From positions 186,001 through 250,000 of the forward strand of contig CAVUYY010000011.1 of the NCBI GenBank assembly GCA_963745775.1: a stretch of DNA of 64,000 nucleotides, in the 5' to 3' direction. Of the stretch, positions 26,290 through 34,969 are shown one piece after another (position 1 is the first letter of the stretch; every line of letters starts with the position of its first letter). Both the position numbers and the translations under genes were made by a program. The stretch is from Gaiellasilicea sp963745775 (GTDB taxonomy: Bacteria > Actinomycetota > Thermoleophilia > Gaiellales > Gaiellaceae). Under the pieces are notes generated by a model that was not told the origin of the DNA, ran no database searches, and worked only from the letters and a program-made list of their open reading frames with translations.

Positions 26290-26666
26290 CGTCTGCGATC
26301 CAAACCGACACCCGTGCCGGAGGCCGCGCACGCGGCGTTGGCTTCGGGATCCTTCTCTTCATCGTCACCTTCGGTTTCTACAGCTGGTACTGGGCCTTCA
26401 AGACGCACGAGGAGATGAAGCAGCGAACCGGCGACGGAGTCGGCGGAGTGATCGGGCTCGTGATCTGGATCCTCATCACCGCGGTCAGCGCGTTCGTGAT
26501 CCCATCCGAAATCGGAAGCATGTACCGCAAGGACGGCCGAGAATCGCCGGTCAGCGGCTGGACGGGGCTGTGGTTCTTCCCAGGCGCGATCCTGATCATT
26601 CCAGCGATCGTCTGGTTCGTGAAAACCCAGCGAGCCCTCAATCGCTACTGGGAAGGGAGGGTGTGA
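26286..26666 (+). CDS. DUF4234 membrane protein
   Basis: The 126-residue protein has three hydrophobic segments and the family pattern FGFYSWYWAFKTHEEMKQRTG followed by a second membrane pair ending in QRALNRYW. DUF4234 proteins are small inner-membrane proteins of unknown function. The start is preceded by AGAAGGAG. About 270 bp without a convincing gene follow. Confidence 0.85.
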   Translation: MTSAIQTDTRAGGRARGVGFGILLFIVTFGFYSWYWAFKTHEEMKQRTGDGVGGVIGLVIWILITAVSAFVIPSEIGSMYRKDGRESPVSGWTGLWFFPGAILIIPAIVWFVKTQRALNRYWEGRV

Positions 26667-26933
26667 GAACCCGCACCCGCGGCCAAGCACGGCCGCGGGG
26701 CAAGCGCATGCCTCGGCCTGAAGCTCCACGACCGGCACGTACCGGGCGCGCGGAGCTGCAGCCGAATCGAGGCGGCGCGAGTGGCTTCGGACCTGCAGGA
26801 GGATTACGCTCGTCGCGAACGTGGCAAGCTCCGCTCCTTTCTCGAAGGCCGGCACGGCGCTAGGCGACGGGCGCAAGCGGTCAACGCCTGGCGACCAGCC
26901 GATCTCCTCGGCGCGGCCGGGCCGACTGCGAGC

Positions 26934-27704
26934 ATGACCGACTGGCTCCAGAACCTGTCGTTGGCGGGGCTGATCGTGGTCGTGGTCGCCGTCACGTTCC
27001 TTTCCTCGCTGGCGGTCTACGTCGTCGTGATGCGACTTGCCGTGGGGAACCGCCGGGAGGCGTTCAAAGGGGTCTCGCCGGGGATGCTGCCTCCGCTGGG
27101 GCTCCTCTTCGGCCTCATCGTGGGTTTCCTCGCGGCGCAGGTCTGGAGCGATGCCGGGAATGCCCAGGCCGCCGTCAACCACGAGGCGAGCGCACTGCGA
27201 TCCGCGATGATCGCGGTCGAGGCCTTTCCCGGTGAGCCTGAGACCCGCATGGGAAGGCTCATCCGGCGCTACATCGTCGATGCGACCGAGAGCGAGTGGC
27301 CCGCGATGGCACACCGCCGGGCGACGCTGACGGCGATCCCCGCTCCAGTCGAGCAGGGGCTCCAGCTCGCGATCGGTCTCACTCCGCGCAGCGAAGGGGA
27401 GAAAGCGGCACAACGTGAGCTCATCGACTCGCTCCAGTCAGCCCTCGACGCGCGGCGTCAGCGGATCATCCTCAGCGAGTCGAGCGTCAACTGGGTGAAG
27501 TGGGCGGGCGTGATGCTCGTCGCACTGCTGACGCTGATCGCAATCGCGTTCGTCCACTGCGACAACCGATTGACGGCTGCGCTCGCAATGGGGCTCTTCA
27601 CCGCCGCCGTTGCTGCGTCCCTGATCTTGGTCGCCGCTCAGCAGCGCCCGTTCAGCGGACCGTTCGCGGTTAGCCCCGCCCCGCTCGTCGAGGTCACGCC
27701 GTAG
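26934..27704 (+). CDS. DUF4239-type membrane protein
   Basis: The 256-residue protein has an N-terminal pair of membrane segments (about 8-65), a soluble region that keeps the DUF4239 features (LFGLIVGFLAAQVWSDAGNA, NHEASALRS), and a C-terminal membrane pair (about 190-240). The ATG at 26934 was chosen because upstream sequence in this frame looks non-coding. Function unknown. Confidence 0.8.
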   Translation: MTDWLQNLSLAGLIVVVVAVTFLSSLAVYVVVMRLAVGNRREAFKGVSPGMLPPLGLLFGLIVGFLAAQVWSDAGNAQAAVNHEASALRSAMIAVEAFPGEPETRMGRLIRRYIVDATESEWPAMAHRRATLTAIPAPVEQGLQLAIGLTPRSEGEKAAQRELIDSLQSALDARRQRIILSESSVNWVKWAGVMLVALLTLIAIAFVHCDNRLTAALAMGLFTAAVAASLILVAAQQRPFSGPFAVSPAPLVEVTP

Positions 27705-27728
27705 ACCCGACGGCAACGACGCCATTGG

Positions 27729-27757
27729 GGACGGCGGGCATCACCTACCCGCCGTCC
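27729..27757. terminator. Bidirectional hairpin between convergent genes
   Basis: A perfect 10-bp inverted repeat (27729-27738 with 27748-27757, 9-nt loop) sits between the stops of two convergent genes. There is no long T tract, so it may act as an intrinsic terminator only partly. Confidence 0.6.
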
Positions 27758-27796
27758 GAATTCGCGGTGAGATCGGGGCTCGTGTCTCCCGAGCCA

Positions 27797-28345
27797 CTAG
27801 GCGTTTGCTAGCCCGGGCACGGAGATCGTCCCCTCAAAGCTGCCGGCGGTCAGTCCGCCTACGCCGGTGGCGGCGTCGGCGAGGCGCTCGACGGTGAACG
27901 TCCCTTCTGCGCCGGCGAATCGGCCCGTCGAGCGGTTGGGATCGATGACGGCGTGCTCGGTGATCAACACGACGCCGGGTCCGACGAGCGACGAGAACCC
28001 GGTATGGGCGGCCACGAGTTGGTCACCGTTCGCGGCGGTGAACGTGTACGTCCCGGCTCCCGTCACCGGCCGGGCCCCGAAGTTCACGGTCGCCTCGATG
28101 ACCAGCTCGAACCGTCCGAGTTGGGTCCCCTGTCCCTCGGCTTCGAACCGGTCGAACACGAAGGGCGGGTCGAGGGGTGACCTGCTGATGTGGCGGCCCT
28201 CCAGCGTGCCCTTGAAGGGGAGCAAGCCTGCTGCCGCCGCCTGGCCCACATGGCTTGGCGTCGCGGCTGCAGCCTGCAAGGCGAAGCCGCTCGCCAGCGC
28301 GATGAGCACCATGAGCACGAGCGGGAGCTTGAACGTCGTCTTCAT
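27797..28345 (-). CDS. Secreted protein, allene-oxide-cyclase-barrel-like or unknown
   Basis: The 182-residue protein has a clear signal peptide (MKTTFKLPLVLMVLIALASG, cleavage near AAAA). The mature part is a beta-rich domain with GTLEGRHI, VTGAGTYTFTAANGDQLVA and GAEGTFTVERL repeats, similar in style to small extracellular barrel proteins. No family is assigned with confidence. The ATG overlaps the stop of the preceding gene (ATGA). Confidence 0.7.
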   Translation of the reverse strand: MKTTFKLPLVLMVLIALASGFALQAAAATPSHVGQAAAAGLLPFKGTLEGRHISRSPLDPPFVFDRFEAEGQGTQLGRFELVIEATVNFGARPVTGAGTYTFTAANGDQLVAAHTGFSSLVGPGVVLITEHAVIDPNRSTGRFAGAEGTFTVERLADAATGVGGLTAGSFEGTISVPGLANA

Positions 28346-28755
28346 GTCTTTCCTCCTTGTGGATGTGGCGACGAGCCGTGCGGCTCGTCGGGGTCGAGGA
28401 CGTCGACGGCTCGTTGCCAGGTGCCGTCGACGGCTCGTCGGTGGAGCACGAGGTACGTGCCTAGCTCGAACCTCGCGTCGGTCGGCTCGGTCTCGACCGT
28501 GACGCGATAGCGCCCGATCTCGACCTGCCGTGCGCCCAGCCGCTCGACGTGCCGCGTCTCGAAGCTCACCGCGGACAGGCCGAGGGCGATGCCTGTGCGC
28601 CAGTACTCCTCGATCGCCTCCCGGCCTCGGATCAGTTCTGCGGCCGGTGTGAGTAGCTGCGCATCGTCGGCATAGCACGCGCTGGCCGCAGCGACGTCGC
28701 CGCTCTCGAGGGCGGCGGCCAAAGCGGATCTCGCTTCACGAAGAGTCGGCTCCAC
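28342..28755 (-). CDS. SnoaL/NTF2-like protein
   Basis: The 137-residue protein matches the DUF4440/SnoaL-like cone fold: ALESGDVAAASACYADDAQLLTP, IRGREAIEEYWRTG, and a strand pair ending W-RAVDVLDPDEP. These proteins bind small molecules or act as isomerase-like enzymes; nothing identifies the ligand here. It is translationally coupled to the secreted protein downstream. Confidence 0.8.
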   Translation of the reverse strand: MEPTLREARSALAAALESGDVAAASACYADDAQLLTPAAELIRGREAIEEYWRTGIALGLSAVSFETRHVERLGARQVEIGRYRVTVETEPTDARFELGTYLVLHRRAVDGTWQRAVDVLDPDEPHGSSPHPQGGKT

Positions 28756-28791
28756 GAAGCGAGACGTTGAGTCACACGCGTTGCAAAACCG

Positions 28792-31632
28792 TTACATCGC
28801 GCGCGGGGCGCCCATCGCCTCCGTCGCCGCCTCGTCGAGGCTGAGGCCGCGGCCGGCCTCGAGCGCCGCTTGCACCTGCTCCACGGGTAACGCCCGGTGG
28901 ATCGTCGCCAACGCCGTCTCGCGCGCAGCGGCCTCCGCGGGCTGGACGACGCCCCCACCCGCACGCCGCAGCGACTCGCCCGCTCCGAGTAGGCGGGCCG
29001 CGCGAACGACGTCGCCCTGTTCGGCGGCGACGAGAGCGAGCCCTTCGCAGCACCAGGCTGCAGTCTCCGGGAAGCCGAGGGCCCGGGCATGCTCCACCGC
29101 CTCGGTGAGGTGCTCCGAGGCCTCGTCGAGCCGGCGCTCGAGGGCGGCGGCGATGCCGAGACGTGCCAGGGCGATCGCGATGACTTCCGTGTCGCCTGCG
29201 GTTCGGGCGAGGCCGAGCGCGCGGCCGCCGACGTCACGGACGTCCGCGTACCGTCCGCCGTGGAGCGAGCCTTCGGCCAGGATGAAGAGCGCGAGAGCTT
29301 CCAGCCGCACGTCGCCGGCAGCGCGTGCGACGGCCACCGACTCGTCGCAATGGCCGCGTGCGCGGTCGAAGTCGCCGGCGGCCGCCGCGAGCGTCGTGAG
29401 AACGTTGAGCGAGGCCGTGAGCGCACGGGGCGGCCCGACCTCCCGCCCGAGCGCGACGCCCTCGTGGGCGAGGGGCTCCGCGCGTGTGAAGTCGCCGAGG
29501 AGCCGGGCGAGCAGCGCCGCTCCGGCGAGAGCGATGGCGCGCAGCGGCGACGGCGTGCCTGCCGGGAGGGCGAGCGCCTGCTCGAGCCAGTCGAGGCCCT
29601 GACGGCGGTGGCCTCGGATGAGCCAGTACCGCCAGAGGGCGGCCGCCAACGGCACCGCCAGGTCACTGCTGGCAGCAAGCGCCCACCGCATCGCCGCGTG
29701 CATGTTGTCGCGCTCGCGATCGAGAAGATCGAGGGCTTCGCGCTTGCCCACGGGGTCCTCGGTTCGTGCCTGCTGCGCGAGCTCGAGGAAGTGCTCGGCG
29801 TGTGCGCGGTGGAGCTCGTCGCGTCTGCCCGTCGAGGTGAGTCGCTCCGCCGCGTACTCGCGGATCGTCTCGAGGAGCCGGTATCGCGTTGAGCCGTTCC
29901 GCGTCCCCGCGACGACGAGCGACGATTCGACGAGCCTGCTGACAAGCTCGTCGGCGCACGCAAGGTCGGCGTCCGCACAGACGGCGGCGACCGAGTCGAG
30001 AGTGAATCCCCCTGCGAAGACGGAGAGAGCGGCCAGCAGCTCACGCTCGTTCGCCTCGAGCAGCTCGTAGCTCCAGTCGATCGTCGCCCGGAGCGTCTGG
30101 TGGCGCGGTGCGGCCAGCCGGCGCCACGAGCGCAGGAAGCGGAAGCGGTCGTCGAGCCGGTCGGCGATGTCATCGACGGAGAGCGCCTTGGCCCGCGCCG
30201 CGGCCAACTCGATCGCGAGCGGCAGGCCGTCGAGCTCACGGCAGATCCGTGCCACGGTCGTCATGTCGGTCGCAGTCACAGCGAGATCGCGCCGTAGGGC
30301 GCGCCCGCGCTCGAGAAAGAGGCGGACCGACGCGAACTGGGCTACCTCGTCGCCGGGAACATCGTCCGTCGGCGTCGGCAGGGGATCGACCGCGTAATCG
30401 ACCTCGCCCGGCGCGCCGAGCGGGATCCGGCTCGTCGCCATCACGCGAACGGATGGGGAGGCGCGGAGCACGTCGTGCACGAGCTCGCCACACGCGCTCG
30501 CAAGGTGCTCGCAGTTGTCGAGCAGGATCAACAGCTCTTCGTTTCGGAGATGCTCGACGAGACCGTCGAGAGCGGAGACGTCCGGTCGTTCGCGGACGCC
30601 GAGCGCACCGGCGACTGCGCTCGGTGTCGTGCGCGGGTCTTCGTGCGCTGTGAGGTCCACGAGCCAGACGCCGCCGGTCCACGCGCCGATCTGACGAGTG
30701 GCCGCTTCGAGGGCGAGGCGGGTCTTGCCGGCACCACCGACCCCGGTCAGCGTGACGAGACGGTGAGCCCGCAGGAGTCCTGCAATGTCGACGAGATCGT
30801 GCTCGCGGCCAACGAAACTCGTCAGCGGCGCCGGAAGATTGTGGCGCTCCACGGCCGAGGACGCGGGAGCGAGCTCTTGGCGGAGGACGGCGCGCTCGAG
30901 CGCTCGCAGCTCCTCGCTCGGGTCGAGACCGAAGCTCTCGGAGAGGAGCGTGCGTGCGCGGTTGTACGCCGCGAGCGCCTCGGCCTGGCGCTGGGAGTGG
31001 TAGAGCGCGAGCACGAGCTGGCGCCACAAGCGCTCGCGGAGCGGCTCCTCGGCGACGAGGCGCTCCAGCTCGGCGACGAGCGAAGCGTGGCGGCCGAGCG
31101 ACAGGTCCGCATCGATTCGCTCCTCGAGGGCGACGAGCCGAAGCTCGTCCAGCCGCCGAGCCTCGTCCGCGACGACGCCACCGTCGCGAACGTCCGCGAA
31201 CGCCGGGCCGTGCCACAGCGCGAGTGCGGCTCCCAGGCGATCCGCCGCGAGCCCGGCAGCGCCGCGCGCGAGTGCGTCGCGCCCTTCGCGGTAGAGCCGT
31301 TCGAACCGCCACGCGTCGACCACCTCAGCCTCGATGTCGAGCATGTAGCCGGGAGGCCGTGCGAAGAGCGTGTCCTCACCGAGCGCCGAGCGCAGCCGAG
31401 AGACGTAGACCCGGAGCGTGCCTTCCGCGCCCCGCGGGGGCTCGCCCTGCCAGAGCTCGTCGATCAGCCGGTCGCTCGAGATCGCCCGCCCTGGCTCGAC
31501 GAGGAGCAGGGCGAGGAGCCATCGTTGCCGCCGGCCACCCAGCCGGACCGGCTGCCCGGCGCGCACGGCTTCCACTGGCCCGAGCACCCGGAACTCGTTG
31601 GCCGTGCTGGTCGAAGTCGCCACGCTGCCCAT
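28792..31632 (-). CDS. SARP/BTAD-family regulator with NB-ARC-like ATPase and TPR tail
   Basis: The roughly 946-residue protein has an OmpR-like winged helix (about 12-95; FRVLGPVEAVRAGQPVRLGGRRQR), a BTAD helical domain (about 100-245, VDAWRFERLYREGRDAL to GLDPSEELRALE), an ATPase (FVGREHDL; Walker A TGVGGAGKTRLA; LLILLDNCEHL as Walker B), and TPR-like repeats to the end. This is the AfsR-like layout that activates secondary-metabolism or developmental genes. The ATG at 31632 is preferred to upstream in-frame starts because conserved sequence begins shortly after. It lies divergent to the DUF4389 gene with the tRNA fragment between. Confidence 0.88.
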   Translation of the reverse strand: MGSVATSTSTANEFRVLGPVEAVRAGQPVRLGGRRQRWLLALLLVEPGRAISSDRLIDELWQGEPPRGAEGTLRVYVSRLRSALGEDTLFARPPGYMLDIEAEVVDAWRFERLYREGRDALARGAAGLAADRLGAALALWHGPAFADVRDGGVVADEARRLDELRLVALEERIDADLSLGRHASLVAELERLVAEEPLRERLWRQLVLALYHSQRQAEALAAYNRARTLLSESFGLDPSEELRALERAVLRQELAPASSAVERHNLPAPLTSFVGREHDLVDIAGLLRAHRLVTLTGVGGAGKTRLALEAATRQIGAWTGGVWLVDLTAHEDPRTTPSAVAGALGVRERPDVSALDGLVEHLRNEELLILLDNCEHLASACGELVHDVLRASPSVRVMATSRIPLGAPGEVDYAVDPLPTPTDDVPGDEVAQFASVRLFLERGRALRRDLAVTATDMTTVARICRELDGLPLAIELAAARAKALSVDDIADRLDDRFRFLRSWRRLAAPRHQTLRATIDWSYELLEANERELLAALSVFAGGFTLDSVAAVCADADLACADELVSRLVESSLVVAGTRNGSTRYRLLETIREYAAERLTSTGRRDELHRAHAEHFLELAQQARTEDPVGKREALDLLDRERDNMHAAMRWALAASSDLAVPLAAALWRYWLIRGHRRQGLDWLEQALALPAGTPSPLRAIALAGAALLARLLGDFTRAEPLAHEGVALGREVGPPRALTASLNVLTTLAAAAGDFDRARGHCDESVAVARAAGDVRLEALALFILAEGSLHGGRYADVRDVGGRALGLARTAGDTEVIAIALARLGIAAALERRLDEASEHLTEAVEHARALGFPETAAWCCEGLALVAAEQGDVVRAARLLGAGESLRRAGGGVVQPAEAAARETALATIHRALPVEQVQAALEAGRGLSLDEAATEAMGAPRAM

Positions 31633-31804
31633 CCTCGGCCGCAGGCGGGTGTGCGCGCAATACACACCGTTTGGCTCGTTGTCCGCTTCCGATCCAGGTC
31701 AACGGGTTTGCGCGGGCGAACAATCGGCGTCACCCGCGCGTGCCACGCGTTTTCCATCCGGACGAGCGAGTGGCCCTGAACTACCTCATTTGCACGGCGT
31801 TCTC

Positions 31805-31848
31805 GAAGCCCTCTGACGGACTCGAACCGTCGACCCCCTCCTTACCAT
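31805..31848 (-). repeat. 44-bp copy of the 3' half of tRNA-Thr
   Basis: These 44 bp are identical to 34250-34293, which form the 3' half (anticodon loop end, variable loop, T arm, acceptor) of the tRNA-Thr gene, in the same orientation. A direct repeat of a tRNA 3' end is the usual footprint of site-specific integration into a tRNA. The surrounding 31666-32021 holds no gene, only this copy and the DUF4389 upstream region. Confidence 0.85.
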
Positions 31849-32021
31849 CCTGGGCCAGAGGCGGGAAGCGCGGGCACGGCCGGGTCACGCCGGCCACGAA
31901 AGCGCGCCAAACCGGATGAGTCTGACGTCTAAGCGTGACCCGCTCGTGTCTCGGCTCGCGGCTGAGACGGTGCATCGGGGCACATGATCCCTTAGGGTCG
32001 AGCCAGCGCGTGGGAGAGGGG

Positions 32022-33440
32022 ATGGACGGACCGCAGCGGTATCCAGTCCGCGTTGAGGGACAGCTGGACACCGGCCTGAGCCGTTGGCTCTGGCTCGTGA
32101 AGTGGATTCTCGCGATTCCGCACTACGTCGTGCTCGCGTTCCTCTGGCTGACGCTGCTCGTCCTGACGATCGTCGCGTTCTTCGCGATCCTCTTCACCGG
32201 CCGCTATCCGCGGGGCATCTTCGACTTCAACGTCGGCGTTCTTCGCTGGACGTGGCGGGTGGCGTTCTACTCCTACGGCGCGTTGGGCACCGACCGCTAT
32301 CCGCCGTTCACGCTCGAGGATGTGCCCGACTACCCGGCGCGGCTGGAGGTCGTGTACCCGGAGCACCTTTCCCGCGGCCTCGTGCTCGTGAAGTGGTGGC
32401 TCCTCGCGATCCCGCAGTACATCGTCACGGGCATCTTCCTGGGCGGTGGCAGCTACGCGGCGGCCCAGGTCGACGACTGGTTCTGGGGGATCGGTTTCGA
32501 GACGGGGCTGATCGGCGTCCTCGTGCTTTTCGCCGGTGTCGCGCTGCTGTTCACCACGCGCTACCCGAGCGGGCTCTTCGACCTCGTCGTCGGGCTCGAC
32601 CGGTGGGTCGCGCGCGTGGCCGCGTATGTGCTGCTCATGCGCGACGAGTACCCGCCGTTCCGGCTCGAACAGGGAGGTGTCGAGGGTGAGGGGCTCGCGG
32701 AGCCGACCCTGACCGTCGCGGAGGCGCCTCTGCCCGTCGCGGCCGAGCCAGGCGCACCGGCTGAGCCGCCTGCCCGTCGAGCTTGGACCGGGGGCCGGAT
32801 CGCGCTCGTGGTTGTCGGGACGATCGCGGGCCTGATCGCGCTCGGGCTGCTCGCCGGCGGCTGTGCGCTCGTCGCCGTCGACCAGACGCAGCGGGACGAC
32901 GACGGGTTCGTGATGTCTCCGACGCAGGACTTCTCGTCGCCGACCTACGCGATCCTGTCCGAGAGCGCCGACCTCGACACGGAGGGAGCCGAGTGGGCGC
33001 TCGACACGTTTCTCGGCGCGGTCCGGATTCGCAGCGAGAGCGACCGGCCGGTGTTCGTCGGGATCGGGCCGGCCGCCGAGGTGACGCGCTACCTGGGCGG
33101 TGTCGAGCGCGACGTGGTCGACGACCTCGACGAGAGCGGCGACCCGGAGCTCACGCGACGCGCCGGAGGCGAGCCGACCGGCCCGCCCGGCGATGAGACG
33201 TTCTGGGTCGCCTCGACGACGGGCTCCGGCGAGCGGACGCTCGACTGGGAGCCGGAGGACGGGGACTGGCGGGTCGTGGTCATGAACGAGGACGCGTCGC
33301 GTGGGGTCTCGTCCGAGCTGAGCATCGGAGCCGAACTCGACTCGATCCTCTGGATCGGCATCGGCCTGCTCCTCGCCGGCGCCCTCTTCGCCGCAGGCGC
33401 GGCGCTCGCAATCACGGCCGCGTCGCGGAGCGGACGCTGA
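32022..33440 (+). CDS. DUF4389 membrane protein
   Basis: The 472-residue protein contains two DUF4389 units (about 5-100 and 115-225), each with two membrane segments and signatures such as RWLWLVKWILAIPHY, TGRYPRGIFDFNVGVLRW and TTRYPSGLFDLVVGLDRW. An Ala/Pro-rich linker follows, then a further membrane segment (about 265-290), an extracytoplasmic domain of about 160 residues and a last membrane segment. The ATG at 32022 has GGGAGAGGGG upstream. Function unknown. Confidence 0.85.
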   Translation: MDGPQRYPVRVEGQLDTGLSRWLWLVKWILAIPHYVVLAFLWLTLLVLTIVAFFAILFTGRYPRGIFDFNVGVLRWTWRVAFYSYGALGTDRYPPFTLEDVPDYPARLEVVYPEHLSRGLVLVKWWLLAIPQYIVTGIFLGGGSYAAAQVDDWFWGIGFETGLIGVLVLFAGVALLFTTRYPSGLFDLVVGLDRWVARVAAYVLLMRDEYPPFRLEQGGVEGEGLAEPTLTVAEAPLPVAAEPGAPAEPPARRAWTGGRIALVVVGTIAGLIALGLLAGGCALVAVDQTQRDDDGFVMSPTQDFSSPTYAILSESADLDTEGAEWALDTFLGAVRIRSESDRPVFVGIGPAAEVTRYLGGVERDVVDDLDESGDPELTRRAGGEPTGPPGDETFWVASTTGSGERTLDWEPEDGDWRVVVMNEDASRGVSSELSIGAELDSILWIGIGLLLAGALFAAGAALAITAASRSGR

Positions 33441-33758
33441 CCCACACGCGGACGCGAAGCCCGAAAGGCGGCCGTGCCGCGAGCCCTTCAGCGTCGCGAC
33501 ACACGGTCTGGAGCTTCGAGTAGTACTTCGAAGTCGTCCTCGTGGATGCGTGGGCGGCTGTGCGATCCACCCGCCCGGGACCCGTCGCGCTTGTCTGCTT
33601 CGCAGCCGGCGCACTGCGTCTCGAGCGGGCGCGCACGCGATCGAGTCGAATGCGGCAGGCCCACGGCAGCGTGGTCGACGTAGAAGCTCGAGCGGAAGAC
33701 CGGAAGACCCGCCACTGCTGACGCCAGGCTTCCTAGACCCCGATCTCGAGGCGAAGCA
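33441..33758. other. Intergenic stretch without a recognisable gene
   Basis: This stretch between the DUF4389 stop and the scramblase remnant has open frames on both strands, but none shows a family pattern or a good ribosome-binding site. It lies inside the segment bounded by the tRNA-Thr duplication. Confidence 0.4.
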
Positions 33759-34083
33759 CTAGCGGTCCTGGAGCGCGTCCAGGGCAACGGTGAAGGCGAC
33801 GAGCAGGCAGCGATCGACCTCGCGGAGCTCCTCACTGAGCTCGAGGACGTAGCGGTCGCGCAACGGCCCGAGGATTCGCTTGTATGACGCCACCTGCTTT
33901 CCGTCGCGGCGAAGCTCGAAGTCGAAGGGGATCCACGACACGAGCGAGAGCCAGTCGGGGAGGAGCCCGGCGGCCCGGCGTACGAGCGCAACGATCAGGT
34001 TCGACTCCTGGGCGTCCAGCAGCTCGTTGCCCCCCGGGTCGCGGACGCGCCAGTGGCTGCGGAGAAGCGAGCGGCGATCCCCT
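33759..34083 (-). pseudogene. C-terminal fragment of a scramblase/LURP-one-like protein
   Basis: About 108 codons read SHWRVRDPGGNELLDAQES, then LIVALVRRAAGLLPDWLS, FDFELRRDGKQVASYKRIL, GPLRDRYVLELSEE and DRCLLVAFTVALDALQDR before a TAG. This is the C-terminal half of the phospholipid-scramblase-related/LURP-one fold. In-frame upstream sequence hits TGA at about 34083 and offers no ATG, GTG or TTG, so the N-terminal half and start are missing. The truncation lies about 170 bp from the tRNA-Thr gene within the tRNA-bounded segment. Confidence 0.7.
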
Positions 34084-34249
34084 CACCTGCAAAAGAAGGG
34101 GTCGCGCTTCGGATCGGCGTCGTCAAGCGAAGGCGCACGCGCGCGGCTGAAGCATGCGCAACGTGTGGATGTGTACCGCGAGTGCCCGCGCTGGACAGGC
34201 GTTTGCTACGCTCGACAAAGCGAACGGCCGTGACTTGCAGGGGTTTTCA

Positions 34250-34293
34250 GAAGCCCTCTGACGGACTCGAACCGTCGACCCCCTCCTTACCAT
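34250..34293 (-). repeat. 44-bp direct repeat at the tRNA-Thr 3' end (putative att core)
   Basis: This copy is identical to 31805-31848 and covers the tRNA 3' end plus two bases beyond. The two copies enclose 2.4 kb with DUF4389 and scramblase-remnant genes but no integrase. Confidence 0.8.
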
Positions 34294-34324
34294 GGAGGTG
34301 CTCTACCAACTGAGCTAAGAGGGC
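34252..34324 (-). tRNA. tRNA-Thr (GGT)
   Basis: A 73-nt cloverleaf reads from 34324 to 34252: acceptor GCCCTCT pairing with AGAGGGC, D arm TAGCTCAGTTGGTAGAGC, anticodon stem CCTCC/GGAGG around loop ATGGTAA (anticodon GGT), T arm with GTTCGAGTC. CCA is not encoded. Its 3' half is duplicated at 31805-31848. Confidence 0.96.
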
Positions 34325-34449
34325 ACGTCGCCCAGTCTAGCGTCGTCGAGTTTCCACAAGCCCTGGGCCGACGAACCGAGGCTTGTCCGTCCGGCGCGCC
34401 GCCAGCGGTTGTTTCTGCTGGCTCGACTGCCCTAGGCTGGCGGTGCGGA

Positions 34450-34472
34450 AGGCGCCAGCGGGGCGCCTTTTT
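34450..34472 (+). terminator. Intrinsic-terminator-like hairpin ahead of a small secreted gene
   Basis: Stem AGGCGCC (34450-34456) pairs with GGCGCCT (34462-34468), followed by TTTTT. It lies 15 bp before the ATG at 34488, so in a transcript starting near 34443 it would be an attenuator-like 5' leader structure. A possible promoter upstream is TTGTTT-N18-TAGGCT, which would place the start near 34443. Confidence 0.55.
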
Positions 34473-34487
34473 ACAACGGGAGGTTCG

Positions 34488-34778
34488 ATGAGCAAGAAGA
34501 CAGTGCTCGCCGTCTGTGCGGCCGCGGTCATGGGTGTCGGCGCCAATGCCGCATTCGCGGGTGAGGTGACCGGAAACGGCAAGCCCACCCAGGGCCCCGC
34601 CCACGCCGCGTCGATCTGCGCTTTCTCCGGACAGAACGACGACCCGACCGGAACGCAAGGCGAGGGCCCCGGCGGCCGCGTCCAGTCGTTCGGGCAGGAC
34701 GTCAAGTCCGGCGCTATCGACCCGCGGCAGTTCAACCCCGGTGACGCCTGCAACCCCAACGCGGGTGGCGGCGAGTAA
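34488..34778 (+). CDS. Small secreted protein of unknown function
   Basis: The 96-residue product has a signal peptide (MSKKTVLAVCAAAVMG, cleavage after AAFA near residue 23) and a glycine-, proline- and aspartate-rich mature part with two cysteines (ASICAF and GDACNP). A strong GGGAGG site precedes the ATG. It is framed by hairpins on both sides, so it is a single-gene transcript. No family recognised. Confidence 0.75.
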   Translation: MSKKTVLAVCAAAVMGVGANAAFAGEVTGNGKPTQGPAHAASICAFSGQNDDPTGTQGEGPGGRVQSFGQDVKSGAIDPRQFNPGDACNPNAGGGE

Positions 34779-34792
34779 GACGGCTCGACGGT

Positions 34793-34830
34793 GAGGTCGG
34801 CCCCGGCGCTCGGTAACTGGGGCCGACCTC
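34793..34830 (+). terminator. Strong hairpin after the small secreted gene
   Basis: A perfect 12-bp inverted repeat (34793-34804 with 34819-34830, 14-nt loop) lies 15 bp after the stop at 34778 and before the tRNA-Tyr gene on the opposite strand. It is GC-rich without a T tract. Confidence 0.7.
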
Positions 34831-34866
34831 GCCAGATCCGTTCGTTGCCTCCTGGGGCGAATCGAG

Positions 34867-34948
34867 TGGGGGCGGGAGGATTCGAACCTCCGTAGGCTGA
34901 GCCGACGGGTTTACAGCCCGTTCCCTTTGGCCGCTCGGGCACACCCCC
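34867..34948 (-). tRNA. tRNA-Tyr (GTA)
   Basis: An 82-nt class II tRNA runs from 34948 to 34867: acceptor GGGGGTG with CGCCCCC, anticodon stem CGGG/CCCG around CTGTAAA (anticodon GTA), long variable arm, T arm GGAGG-TTCGAAT-CCTCC. CCA is not encoded. Confidence 0.95.
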
Positions 34949-34969
34949 AGGTGGGGCGGGATTGTAGCT

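Noticed and set aside
31805..31848. A second functional tRNA-Thr gene
   Set aside because: Only the 3' half is present; the sequence beyond the anticodon loop does not form the D arm or 5' acceptor strand.
31992..33614. 540-codon minus-strand frame across the DUF4389 gene
   Set aside because: Composition is a shadow of the plus-strand gene, which has membrane segments and family motifs.
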